Shown here piece by piece: positions 27,701 to 33,838 of a stretch of 33,838 nt of DNA. The notes below the pieces were generated by a model, which ran no database searches, had not been told where the DNA came from, and saw nothing but the letters and a program-made list of their open reading frames with translations. The first letter of the stretch is position 1; every line of letters begins with the position of its first letter. Origin of the DNA: an uncultured Pirellulaceae bacterium (GTDB taxonomy: Bacteria; Planctomycetota; Planctomycetia; Pirellulales; Pirellulaceae); NCBI GenBank assembly GCA_938040995.1, contig CALHZT010000270.1:1-33838 (forward strand), in the 5' to 3' direction. Both the position numbers and the translations under genes were made by a program.

Positions 27701-28665
27701 GGGGCCGATTCCCTTTTATTGGGCGGGGCTGCTGCTGCATCGCGCACATACGGGATTTCGCATTCGAGATCCGACAATCTCCTGCAAATTTCACTCCGCC
27801 GAGCCGCGCGTTTTCTGGATAGCTGGTCGAGCTGGACTTTTCGCTCTTTAAGCTGGTCCAGTGAATCCCGTTGCGTGTTGAGCAATTCTTCGAGCTGGCC
27901 GACATCCTCTGTTTTCGGCGGAGTAGGACGAGCAGATTGTAGCTGTGCCAGGCTGATCCTGATGTGATTGGACCGTTGCTCAGCCGATTCCAACCCTTGC
28001 CGAAAATCACCACGTCTTCGTTCAAATTGTGCCTCGCGACTCAGGTTGCCGCGAGCCGTTTCATACAAGCCGGCGACTCGTTTCCGCGCGTCCTCGTCCA
28101 GTTCAGCGTTGTTGGCGACCGCCGTTGCCCGACTCTCGATCGTTGCCAGAGTAATTGTCGCGGCCGACTGTTCGACGGGTGGTGCCGTTCGAGTTTCGCC
28201 GCCAATCACACTGTCAACCGAATGCACCGAATCTGCGTTGGAATCTTGATGCGCGATTCCAGGCGGGCGGTTCGACTTCAAAACAGGTTGGAGAAACATC
28301 GGGCTCGGTGGCAACGGCTGGATTCGTTGAACTGGCTCCGTTTTTGGAACGGGCTCCATTTGTGGAGCTGGCTCTGTAAGCGCAGCCACCGGTAGCACAC
28401 GCTCGGCATTGTCCGACTGAACGGCGTGCGCGGCCATGACTGGATGCTGCGCAATGTTCCCGGAAGTCGCTGTCGCTTGAGGGGACGTTGCTGTCTGGGT
28501 AAACCGAACCGCGCCAGATTGCGCGTACCCATCGCCCGCGATCAAAATCAAGGCAAGTCCGACGAACACCAGAAGGCTGAGGGGCGCTCGGCAAACTCGA
28601 CCAAATAGCCGTGTGGCAAACAACGAACGGGGGGCGGGGGCGCTTAAGTAGTAGTTCAGGGACAT
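24754..28665 (-). CDS. MscK/MscM-like mechanosensitive ion channel with large periplasmic domain
   Basis: The product is 1303 residues. A signal peptide (hydrophobic about 30-45, ending GYAQSG) is followed by a long Pro/Gln-rich linker. A coiled-coil periplasmic region follows (about 130-620, rich in LEELL, QLDQL and LEEEL patterns). A multi-helix membrane region occupies about 635-1080, interrupted by an acidic cytoplasmic loop (EHYAEYNERPAEPV...). The MscS core is at about 1075-1290: pore helix FTFGLAFGLQEMFANFVAGI, then RPIRVGDIVTI, FIVPNKDFITGRLLNWT and a C-terminal domain with YIRDLP. The layout and size match MscK (KefA) and YjeP-type channels, which release solutes on osmotic downshock. 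GGAG lies three bases before the ATG. Repeat copies C and D flank the gene. Confidence 0.93.
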   Translation of the reverse strand: MSLNYYLSAPAPRSLFATRLFGRVCRAPLSLLVFVGLALILIAGDGYAQSGAVRFTQTATSPQATATSGNIAQHPVMAAHAVQSDNAERVLPVAALTEPAPQMEPVPKTEPVQRIQPLPPSPMFLQPVLKSNRPPGIAHQDSNADSVHSVDSVIGGETRTAPPVEQSAATITLATIESRATAVANNAELDEDARKRVAGLYETARGNLSREAQFERRRGDFRQGLESAEQRSNHIRISLAQLQSARPTPPKTEDVGQLEELLNTQRDSLDQLKERKVQLDQLSRKRAARRSEICRRLSDLECEIPYVRDAAAAPPNKRESAPASLARNTEALCHLRSCLMEKPALEEELRYFDAEAASNLLQSERELIVRQVDLWSEQLQLTESALQVARDKEAGAAIKFATAAGKQVPDILRPLAAENIRYAKRIQDILELMDAAQSELKHVKSVADVVEESSGAIQAKVDAVGLPSSVGTMLRRARSHLPSRSVLKSSRIERQKLMESAQLELLDLDEQLGHMHNVSREVERQFALLGIANTTAASAENARVAAELLTARREIMKTVYRDQSTYFNTLVELSIEEEQLGKLADEFSEYIDERVLWIRSHPPLYTDFTRENWKAELESKRGLMTWPEIGPSLLNDAATSPLLYSFYLGALGLLFVSRPLFSAQLRRIAGRARGSAYSSFSPSLMALLINITGSLFLPGCFLFLAWRLSLLRNPQPCSNAIAAGCLDCAFALLPLTFFRNVFAKDGLADAHFDWHPHVTQSLRRQLSWLSVVLVPFVFVGAVLYSIQETSGHGIIHRCMFIVASFSIALFVWRILNRNTGLARDFLSHSRGGWIERLHPLWFWAIVATPVALALLTAWGYTYTANELAWRGFLTLAIVGLAFIFHGLFMRLILVHRRNLSIDAAREHYAEYNERPAEPVAERQHEVRLRPGPDESLPENVIADLPGASVNGDGIVLEEDPIADLQAKSAQSRRLVTTMLVGAAALMIWMTWHHVLPALTLLEQWPVWNSTQIVTEVITTDSGVAEPRAHEIVDPVTIAEVFLSIVVIIIGAVAARDLPGLLELIVLKHLPLENSVRYAITTICSYALFLIGLMFSCRLIGLHWHQIQWMATAFTFGLAFGLQEMFANFVAGIIILLERPIRVGDIVTIDKVTGVVSKVRMRATTVTNFDRKDFIVPNKDFITGRLLNWTLSDQVNRILVKVGVAYGSDTGRAKQLMQDTARIHPIVVDDPAPKVTFDEFGDSSLNLVLRCFISMENMPMRLDVIDELHCSIDAAFRKEKIEIAFPQQDIYIRDLPAAIQSRAA

Positions 28666-28938
28666 AGGCTCCGGGAATTGGCTTCGTGATCACTAACGTC
28701 CCCCACATTGTCATCGTGGACGACGGCAAATGTCGCGAAGCCTACGAGAACGAGACGAAAATTCCGATAGCGGAACCATGATTGAAGGCGAAGGTACAGA
28801 TGCAGGCGCTACAGCGATTACTGACGGGCAAGGCGTCCAAGCTTGTGCTTGCATTCTTTGCAAGCAGTATCCAAGCCTTGGGGGGGCGTAACTCTCTCGG
28901 CGAATTGGTCGTCGGAGCCACTACTTCTTCTGCAAATC
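28666..28938. other. Upstream region of the channel gene, no gene recognised
   Basis: This stretch should contain the minus-strand channel promoter, but no clear hexamer pair was found. Short plus-strand frames (from 28782 and 28843) run into the permease fragment and are probably not separate genes. Confidence 0.4.
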
Positions 28939-29005
28939 TGCCTCGGGCTGACTGGATTCTGGTTCCTCGAAGTCAGCTCGTTGCAGTTCGTGTACATGCT
29001 GTTCA
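28939..29005 (+). pseudogene. Fragment of ABC-2 permease gene (second copy)
   Basis: These 67 bases match 21734-21800 of the first permease gene at 60 positions, in the same orientation. The encoded CLGLTGFWFLEVSSLQFVYM corresponds to CLGLIGFWFLEVSSLLFVYM in the intact protein. Some differences are silent. No further permease sequence was seen on either side, so this is a relic of a duplication or rearrangement, not a working gene. Confidence 0.8.
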
Positions 29006-29061
29006 TGGACCATATTGACTGGAACGAGAGAAGGGTTGATGTTGTTCAGGCTTCTGCGGAA

Positions 29062-29160
29062 CAATGGCCCTCCCCGTCGCTGTGGCTCCGACCCTCCCAC
29101 GCGCCAAGCGGTACGCCCTGCTCGTTCCTCGCATGACACCGCGTTGCCGGAGGAGGGTTG
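29062..29160 (-). repeat. Structured repeat, copy D (diverged)
   Basis: In reverse orientation to copies A and B, this keeps both hairpin stems: CCCTCC / GGAGGG outside and GCGGT / ACCGC inside. Copy A has GTGGT / ACCAC at the inner stem, so one base pair has changed on both sides while pairing is preserved. The loop (GCCCTGCTCGTTCCTCGCAT) is conserved. It lies next to the permease fragment. Confidence 0.75.
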
Positions 29161-29164
29161 GTTT

Positions 29165-29208
29165 GGTTGATGGGGTGGGTTGGTTGATGGGGTGGGTTGG
29201 TTGATGGT
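29165..29208. repeat. 17-bp tandem repeat, about 2.6 units
   Basis: The unit GGTTGATGGGGTGGGTT occurs twice exactly (29165-29181, 29182-29198), with a partial third copy. It is G-rich on the plus strand and lies 66 bp before the prenyltransferase start. It may be polymorphic. Confidence 0.85.
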
Positions 29209-29273
29209 TCGGTCATAGGTAAAGTCGTGATTGGCCACTCCCTTCCATGCGGGAAGGTATCTAGAATCTCCGT

Positions 29274-30224
29274 ATGGTTTTTCTGCGCCTCATCAGGCTT
29301 CCCAATGTTTTTACGGTCATCGCCGATATCCTGATGGGATATCTGTTTGTTCATCCCAACTTGCAGCCGTCCGGCAAGTTTACGCTGACGCTTGTCAGTT
29401 CTATCTGTCTCTATTGGGCCGGGATGGTGCTTAACGATGTGTTCGATGTGGAGCAGGATCGTAGAGAACGCCCCGAGCGTCCGATACCATCTGGAAAAAT
29501 TTCTCTCCCGGCGGCTCGTGCTTTGGGATTTGGATTGTTGCTCGCAGGGGTCTTGGCAGGCTGGGCGACAGGTTGGGTGCAGGGCCCCAGCGACTTGCCA
29601 TGGCGAAGTGGAGTGATCGCGACGGCGATTGCCTTGTCGGTGTTGGCTTACGATTCTGTTCTCAAGAAAACGGTTTTGGGCCCGCTAATGATGGGCCTGT
29701 GCCGGTTTGGAAATGTGTTGCTGGGGATGAGTGCTGGGGCTGTGATTAGTGACTACGCGACGCCGGTGTTGGGATTCGATGCGGCTCAATTGGCGATAGC
29801 CGGTGGGTTAGGCGTCTACATCATGGGTGTGACGTGGTTCGGCCGCAACGAAGCCGCGGATGAGATTCCGAGGAGCGGGCTGTTGACTGGTGTCGTGCTG
29901 ATGCTGCTTGGCATGCTCTGGTTGGCCAGTTTCACGCTCGTGAGCGTTAGTCAGGCCGGGCGATATGATATCGTGATTCCGCACCGGATCTGGCCACTTG
30001 TGGTGGCGTTGCTCGCGTTTACTGTCATTCGCCGGGCAATCGTGGTCCTGCTGAATCCGACCAGTTCCGGTGTTCAGATTGTGATTAAACAGTGCATCCT
30101 TTCGCTGATTGTTTTTGACGCGGCTGTTTGCCTGGCAGCCAGGCCACCGTGGCAATGGTCAGTGGTGGTTGTTAGTTTGATGATTCCGACGGTGCTGCTT
30201 GGAAAGTGGTTTTATTCGACTTAG
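29274..30224 (+). CDS. eboC: UbiA-family prenyltransferase, EboC-like
   Basis: The 316-residue membrane protein has about eight helices. It carries the first Asp-rich motif of UbiA enzymes, NDVFDVEQDRRERPERPIPS (about residues 53-72), which binds prenyl diphosphate through magnesium. The second motif is shortened to YDSVLKKT, where many members have a fuller DxxxD. Length and the RPERPIPSGKIS segment fit the EboC branch of the ebo (EDB) set. The EboF-like gene follows on the same strand after 241 bp. In cyanobacteria the ebo set is tied to export of a secondary-metabolite precursor to the periplasm. The substrate here is unknown. No strong ribosome-binding site precedes the ATG. The ebo assignment rests on the family and its neighbours. 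Confidence 0.75.
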   Translation: MVFLRLIRLPNVFTVIADILMGYLFVHPNLQPSGKFTLTLVSSICLYWAGMVLNDVFDVEQDRRERPERPIPSGKISLPAARALGFGLLLAGVLAGWATGWVQGPSDLPWRSGVIATAIALSVLAYDSVLKKTVLGPLMMGLCRFGNVLLGMSAGAVISDYATPVLGFDAAQLAIAGGLGVYIMGVTWFGRNEAADEIPRSGLLTGVVLMLLGMLWLASFTLVSVSQAGRYDIVIPHRIWPLVVALLAFTVIRRAIVVLLNPTSSGVQIVIKQCILSLIVFDAAVCLAARPPWQWSVVVVSLMIPTVLLGKWFYST

Positions 30225-30257
30225 GATCGTTCGAGAAATTACTGCCTGATCTTCCTT

Positions 30258-30369
30258 CGTCTTTCCCGCGCAGGCGGGAATCCATTGAATCGGATTGGCT
30301 TTTTGATGCAGGGAAAGACGTTGAGCGTTAGTACGCTTCGAGTGGGTCCCCGCGTTCGCGGGGAAGACG
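30258..30369. repeat. REP/BIME-like inverted pair of hairpins
   Basis: Two 27-base arms (30258-30284 and 30343-30369) are inverted copies with 22 of 27 matches. Each is itself a hairpin: TTCCCGC / GCGGGAA (30263-30280) and CCCCGCG / CGCGGGG with a two-base loop (30348-30363). This resembles repetitive extragenic palindromes arranged as a BIME. Between the eboC-like and eboF-like genes it may also act as a terminator or mRNA stabiliser. Confidence 0.75.
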
Positions 30370-30465
30370 GCCATAGGCCGTCAATTGAGTCGTCATGAGC
30401 GGAGATTTGACACTAATTGATCGATTGATCCTTAGTGGCGATCCTTCTGGGTTTTGGAATTGAGT

Positions 30466-31779
30466 ATGAAAAAAGTTGCGTTTCTTTCCGTTCCGGGCCT
30501 TCGTAAGAAGGACCTCGCGTCCATGCCGAATCTGTCGAAAATGATGGAAGGTGGTAGTCAGTCAAAGCTGACGCACAGCTTTCCAGCCGTGACCTGGCCG
30601 GCTCAGTCGACATTGCTGACTGGTAAGCCGCCGAGCGAGCATGGTGTTGTCGCGAACGGTTTCTACTGGCGCGACGAAGACAAGGTGGAGATGTGGACAG
30701 CGTGGAATGACAAAATCACCGCGCCACAGATCTGGGATCGCCTGAATGAGCGTGGTCTGAAATCGGCCGTCTGGTTTCCAATGCTCAGTAAGGGCTGCGG
30801 TGCTGATTATGTCTGTATGCCGGCTCCGATTCATAACCCGGACGGTTCAGAATCGCTTTGGTGCTACACGAAACCGAAAGAAGCTTACGGGACGTATCGC
30901 GATGCCCTCGGTCACTTTCCGCTGAAACACTTTTGGGGGCCGCTGGCCGGGATCCAGTCAACAAAGTGGATTGCCGATTCAGCAGTCGTCGCGGCGAAAG
31001 AGTATCAGCCTGATTTTTTCTATCTCTACCTGCCGCACCTCGATTATGCGGCGCAGAAAGATGGCCCGGACAGTGAGGCTGCATCAAAAGCTCTGGTCGA
31101 GCTGGATTCCGTAATCGGCGAGCTTCGCGAGGGCTTTGAAAAATCGTTGGACGGTTCGGAGCTGGTTTGGGTAGTCGCAAGTGAGTACATGATTGGCGCT
31201 GTCGATCACGTGACGTATCCCAACCGGCGACTGCGCGAATCGGGTTTGCTAACGGTTCAGGAAACAGATGGTGGCGAGATTCTCGATACGAAGAACAGTC
31301 GGGCATGGGCACTTGTGGACCACCAGTTTTCGCATGTGTTTGTGAAAGACGCGGATGCACCCACGATTCAAACTGTTCGGGAATTGTTTGCCGATACGGA
31401 AGGAGTCGCCGAAGTACTGGCTGGCGACGAGCGAGCCAGGTATGGAATGGACCATGAGCGATCGGGCGAAGTCATCCTGGTATCAACGTCCAATAGCTGG
31501 CAGGCGTATTACTACTGGATGGACGATGCGAACGCGCCGGATTTTTCCCGCACGGTCGATATTCATCGCAAGCCGGGATACGACCCGGTCGAATTATTCT
31601 TCGATCCGGCGACGAAGGGGATTCCGCTCGATGCGACGCTGGTGAAAGGCTCGCATGGAGCACCGATTGCGGCAGCCGATTCGGAGGGAGTGCTGCTTTG
31701 TTCGGCAGGCGGCGTGTTCGATGCCGAAGTTTCCGACGTGGAAGTTTCGAGCGAACTAGAGGGGATCTTCCACGTGTAG
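30466..31779 (+). CDS. eboF: Alkaline phosphatase / nucleotide pyrophosphatase fold protein, EboF-like
   Basis: The product is 437 residues from ATG 30466, with GGAATTGAG just upstream; a TTG at 30454 would add four residues. The N-terminus [17 protein letters not shown] leads to [20 protein letters not shown] (about residues 38-57), with the Thr nucleophile site of the type I phosphodiesterase/nucleotide pyrophosphatase family. [15 protein letters not shown] supplies the second metal-site region. The usual SDHGM is replaced by [20 protein letters not shown], and [11 protein letters not shown] follows, as expected for the EboF-type subgroup. No signal peptide is visible, so action in the cytoplasm is likely. 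It follows the EboC-like gene. The substrate is unknown. Confidence 0.78.
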   Translation: MKKVAFLSVPGLRKKDLASMPNLSKMMEGGSQSKLTHSFPAVTWPAQSTLLTGKPPSEHGVVANGFYWRDEDKVEMWTAWNDKITAPQIWDRLNERGLKSAVWFPMLSKGCGADYVCMPAPIHNPDGSESLWCYTKPKEAYGTYRDALGHFPLKHFWGPLAGIQSTKWIADSAVVAAKEYQPDFFYLYLPHLDYAAQKDGPDSEAASKALVELDSVIGELREGFEKSLDGSELVWVVASEYMIGAVDHVTYPNRRLRESGLLTVQETDGGEILDTKNSRAWALVDHQFSHVFVKDADAPTIQTVRELFADTEGVAEVLAGDERARYGMDHERSGEVILVSTSNSWQAYYYWMDDANAPDFSRTVDIHRKPGYDPVELFFDPATKGIPLDATLVKGSHGAPIAAADSEGVLLCSAGGVFDAEVSDVEVSSELEGIFHV

Positions 31780-31786
31780 GACAGTG

Positions 31787-31977
31787 TGTGAGCGGTACGG
31801 CACTAGCCGCCGGTGGGTAAAGAACCTGTAAGAAGGTGACCATTCGCAAACAATTTTGATTTGTTTTTGATTGTGTTCTGCTCCCTCGAGCAAGCGTTAG
31901 AAAACGGCAAGCGTTAGAAAAAGGGTGGGCCGCAAGCTAACTCGAACCCACCGGCGGCTAGCGCCGTGCCGCTCACA
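31787..31977. repeat. Long imperfect inverted repeat between convergent genes
   Basis: Two 32-base arms (31787-31818 and 31946-31977) are reverse complements at 30 of 32 positions. One of the two mismatches is G-T. The loop holds the direct repeat CAAGCGTTAGAAAA (31891-31904 and 31908-31921). The repeat starts 8 bases past the EboF-like stop and ends 75 bases from the stop of the convergent coiled-coil gene, so it may separate the two transcripts. It probably belongs to a dispersed intergenic family. Confidence 0.85.
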
Positions 31978-32052
31978 ACCTTCGCTAAATACGCGCTAAT
32001 TTCAGCGGAGTTTGTGTGCGACTAGCAGGATCTTTGCGGAGCCATCTACTAC

Positions 32053-32778
32053 TCAGGAGCGCTCGCTGTCTTCGTAGACTCGTTCGATTTCGTCGATGCG
32101 TTCTTCGACGGAGCGGGCAACATCGAGCCCGATCTGCAATTCGTCACGCAGTTGTTGGTGATTCGAATCTTCGGTGACCGCCGCTTTCAGCGCAGCGGTC
32201 TGAATATGGTCGAGGCTGGTATCGAGATGGCCGATACTTTTTTCGACGGTGATGACTGTCTTGTCACGTTCGGCGAGCAACTTGTTGCGGGCTTCGTCAG
32301 TCGCCATCTCGCTGGCTCCGGCCCAAAGTTGAATCGAGCGTTCCAGTGATTCGAGGCAGGAATCGTAGAGCTCATTTGCCTGGATCAGGAGACTCGACAT
32401 GCCAAGCATGTCGATGTGTTCACTTTCCAGCCGCAACATGCGTTCGTGGATACGTTCGAGATCCTTGAGGATCTTTGTTGTGCGTGGATCGCGGTCCTTA
32501 CGAATGTTGGGGAGCAGTTTACGAAGGTATTTTGTATGTCTCTTCTGACGCTGTTTTCGAACGTCGCTCAGTGCCTTGGTGAACAGCTGGTTGCGTCCGA
32601 TCGTGAGTGGTTTGATGGCTTTCCATGCAGCCAGTGCACACAACCCATAGCCGGGAAGGGCGAGGTAACCATCCACCATCAGGCAGAAGGCACCGCCGAG
32701 TGCCGTACCCCAGAAACCGACCGAGCCGAAAACGCGGCGGGCCATTCTTCCGTAAATTTGCAGCTTCGAAAACGCCAT
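32053..32778 (-). CDS. Hypothetical membrane-anchored coiled-coil protein
   Basis: The 241-residue protein has no family I recognise. Two hydrophobic segments near the N-terminus (about 18-34, VGFWGTALGGAFCLMV, and 36-50, LALPGYGLCALAAW) are separated by a short turn. A basic stretch (RKQRQKRHTKYLRKLL) follows, then about 150 residues of helical, heptad-like sequence with many Leu, Glu and Arg, ending acidic (ERVYEDSERS). The basic region suggests the long C-terminal part is cytoplasmic. GGAG lies 5 bases before the ATG. It starts 71 bp after the EboB-like gene on the same strand, so co-transcription is likely. A link with the ebo functions is only contextual. Confidence 0.75.
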   Translation of the reverse strand: MAFSKLQIYGRMARRVFGSVGFWGTALGGAFCLMVDGYLALPGYGLCALAAWKAIKPLTIGRNQLFTKALSDVRKQRQKRHTKYLRKLLPNIRKDRDPRTTKILKDLERIHERMLRLESEHIDMLGMSSLLIQANELYDSCLESLERSIQLWAGASEMATDEARNKLLAERDKTVITVEKSIGHLDTSLDHIQTAALKAAVTEDSNHQQLRDELQIGLDVARSVEERIDEIERVYEDSERS

Positions 32779-32849
32779 GTTGACTCCGTACGCCGGCCTT
32801 CGATTCTTTTGAAGAGTTTGCCAGTTCGCCTTTGAGATTCCTGGTTGTC

Positions 32850-33686
32850 TTAGGTCGATTTTTCGCGACGCTGCAGATCGGGAGGCGTGAACTGAAATCC
32901 GGCGCTCTGTTCAAAAAACTCGCACGGATTTTCATAGGTGACTCTCCGAATCAGGCTCTCTGGATGTCCACGTCGTCGCATCTCGAGAATCAAATCAGGA
33001 ATCGCTGTCGGTTTTGACGGGCCCCAGTCGCCGGCGGAATTCGCCATCAATCGTTCGGGGCCAAACTTTTCGATCATGTCCACGGCGCGAGCCGGTGTGC
33101 ACTTCGAAACCGGGTACAGCGTCATGCCCGCCCAGAATCCCTCGTCGAGTACATCGCCAATCGTGTGCTCTTCAACGTGATCCACCAACACGCGTCCGCG
33201 ATTAATTCGACTGTCGCCCGTAAGCATGTCAAGAATCATCCGCGTGCCGGTGTATTTGTCGGCGAGGTGCGGCGTATGGATGAGAATCGACTGGTCATGT
33301 GCCACGGCCAGGTCGAGATGCTCCAGGAAAATGGTTGATTCGTTCTTCGTATTTTTGTTCAGTCCGATTTCACCAATGCCAAGCACATTTGGTTTATTGA
33401 GGAACTCGGGGATCATCTTGAGGACTTCGCGAGAGAGTTCGACGTTCTCGGCTTCTTTCGCGTTGATACATAACCAGGTGAAATGCTGGATGCCATACTG
33501 CGCCGCGCGAGTCGGCTCGAACTCGGTCAGCTGCCGGAAGTAATCGCGAAACGACTCAACACTTCCCCGGTCAAACCCCGCCCAGAATGCCGGTTCGCTG
33601 AGCGCAACGCAGCCCATCTTGGCCAGTGTCTCGTAGTCATCCGTGGTCCGTGAAACCATGTGGATGTGTGGATCGACGTAATACAT
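32850..33686 (-). CDS. eboB: TatD-type metal-dependent hydrolase, EboB-like
   Basis: The 278-residue TIM-barrel hydrolase carries the metal-binding sites of the TatD family: HxH in DPHIHM (residues 7 and 9), Glu in GIGEIGLNK, His in ILIHTPH, His in VDHVEEHT and Asp in NSAGDWGPS. AGGAAG lies just before the ATG. TatD proteins are usually called DNases, but the EboB branch is thought to act on small molecules. Assignment to EboB rests on the EboC- and EboF-like genes 1.1-3.6 kb away and on sequence feel (MYYVDPHIHMVSRTTDDY). It points towards them from the other strand, with the coiled-coil gene next downstream. About 150 bp of promoter region are visible before the window ends. Confidence 0.78.
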   Translation of the reverse strand: MYYVDPHIHMVSRTTDDYETLAKMGCVALSEPAFWAGFDRGSVESFRDYFRQLTEFEPTRAAQYGIQHFTWLCINAKEAENVELSREVLKMIPEFLNKPNVLGIGEIGLNKNTKNESTIFLEHLDLAVAHDQSILIHTPHLADKYTGTRMILDMLTGDSRINRGRVLVDHVEEHTIGDVLDEGFWAGMTLYPVSKCTPARAVDMIEKFGPERLMANSAGDWGPSKPTAIPDLILEMRRRGHPESLIRRVTYENPCEFFEQSAGFQFTPPDLQRREKST

Positions 33687-33838
33687 ACTCTTCCTGAAAA
33701 ATGCGTGCGAGCTGCGAGTGAGCTTTCCGATTCGCGTTGTTGGGCTACGAGCTAGATCCCAAAGTCGCTTCTCCAGGATTCATTGTAGGGGAGGGAGAAG
33801 ATCATCTGAACGGCTTTGGCGCGTTCCGCTTGCCCGGT

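Noticed and set aside
28843-29136. A 97-codon frame containing FWFLEVSSLQFVYMLF
   Set aside because: Only about 22 residues match the permease. The rest derives from flanking DNA and repeat copy D, so it is treated as a gene fragment.
31936-31960. GGGTTCGAGT on the minus strand resembling a tRNA T-arm
   Set aside because: No acceptor, D- or anticodon arms fit around it, and it is part of the inverted-repeat region.

Overview
The window looks like chromosomal DNA of a planctomycete, most likely a Pirellulaceae relative. The evidence is gene content: a cytochrome-c/DUF1549/DUF1553 gene paired with a DUF1501 gene, a BBP7-type outer-membrane protein, giant SdrD-B/DUF11 surface proteins, and N-terminal LEPR-XLL-like motifs on three secreted proteins. 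No rRNA, tRNA or CRISPR array was seen.

Left part (1-14108), all on the minus strand. A BBP7-like protein is followed after 45 bp by a giant surface protein that runs off the left edge. It has a DUF4347 caspase-like N-terminus, two propeller-like modules, and SdrD-B, DUF11 and GEVEDY domains. Upstream of these lies the PSCyt/PSD1-DUF1501 pair, with a perfect 23-bp inverted repeat between its two genes.

Middle part (14109-24753). An ABC exporter has its ATPase gene at 14109 and its two permeases at 21215-22913. They are separated by two antisense paralogues coding for RTX-repeat/Ig-like/FKBP proteins. The larger paralogue also carries a DsbA-like thioredoxin domain that appears to sit inside a cadherin-like domain. 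Two 94% identical copies of a structured repeat flank the smaller paralogue, and one of them has 17-bp terminal inverted repeats. Next to the permeases are a decayed tyrosine-recombinase fragment and a toxin-antitoxin pair (Panacea/SocA-type antitoxin, probable RelE-like toxin).

Right part (24754-33838). A large MscK-like mechanosensitive channel is bounded by two diverged copies of the same repeat. Beside the right-hand copy is a 67-bp fragment of the ABC permease gene. Then come three genes matching the ebo (EDB) metabolite-trafficking set: a UbiA-type prenyltransferase (EboC-like), a phosphodiesterase/alkaline phosphatase-fold protein (EboF-like) and, convergent to these, a TatD-type hydrolase (EboB-like). 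The last is followed by an unknown two-helix coiled-coil membrane protein. Other ebo genes are not in the window.

The strongest leads are the RTX-FKBP-DsbA surface foldase, the repeat family placed at the edges of rearranged blocks, the toxin-antitoxin islet, and the split ebo set.
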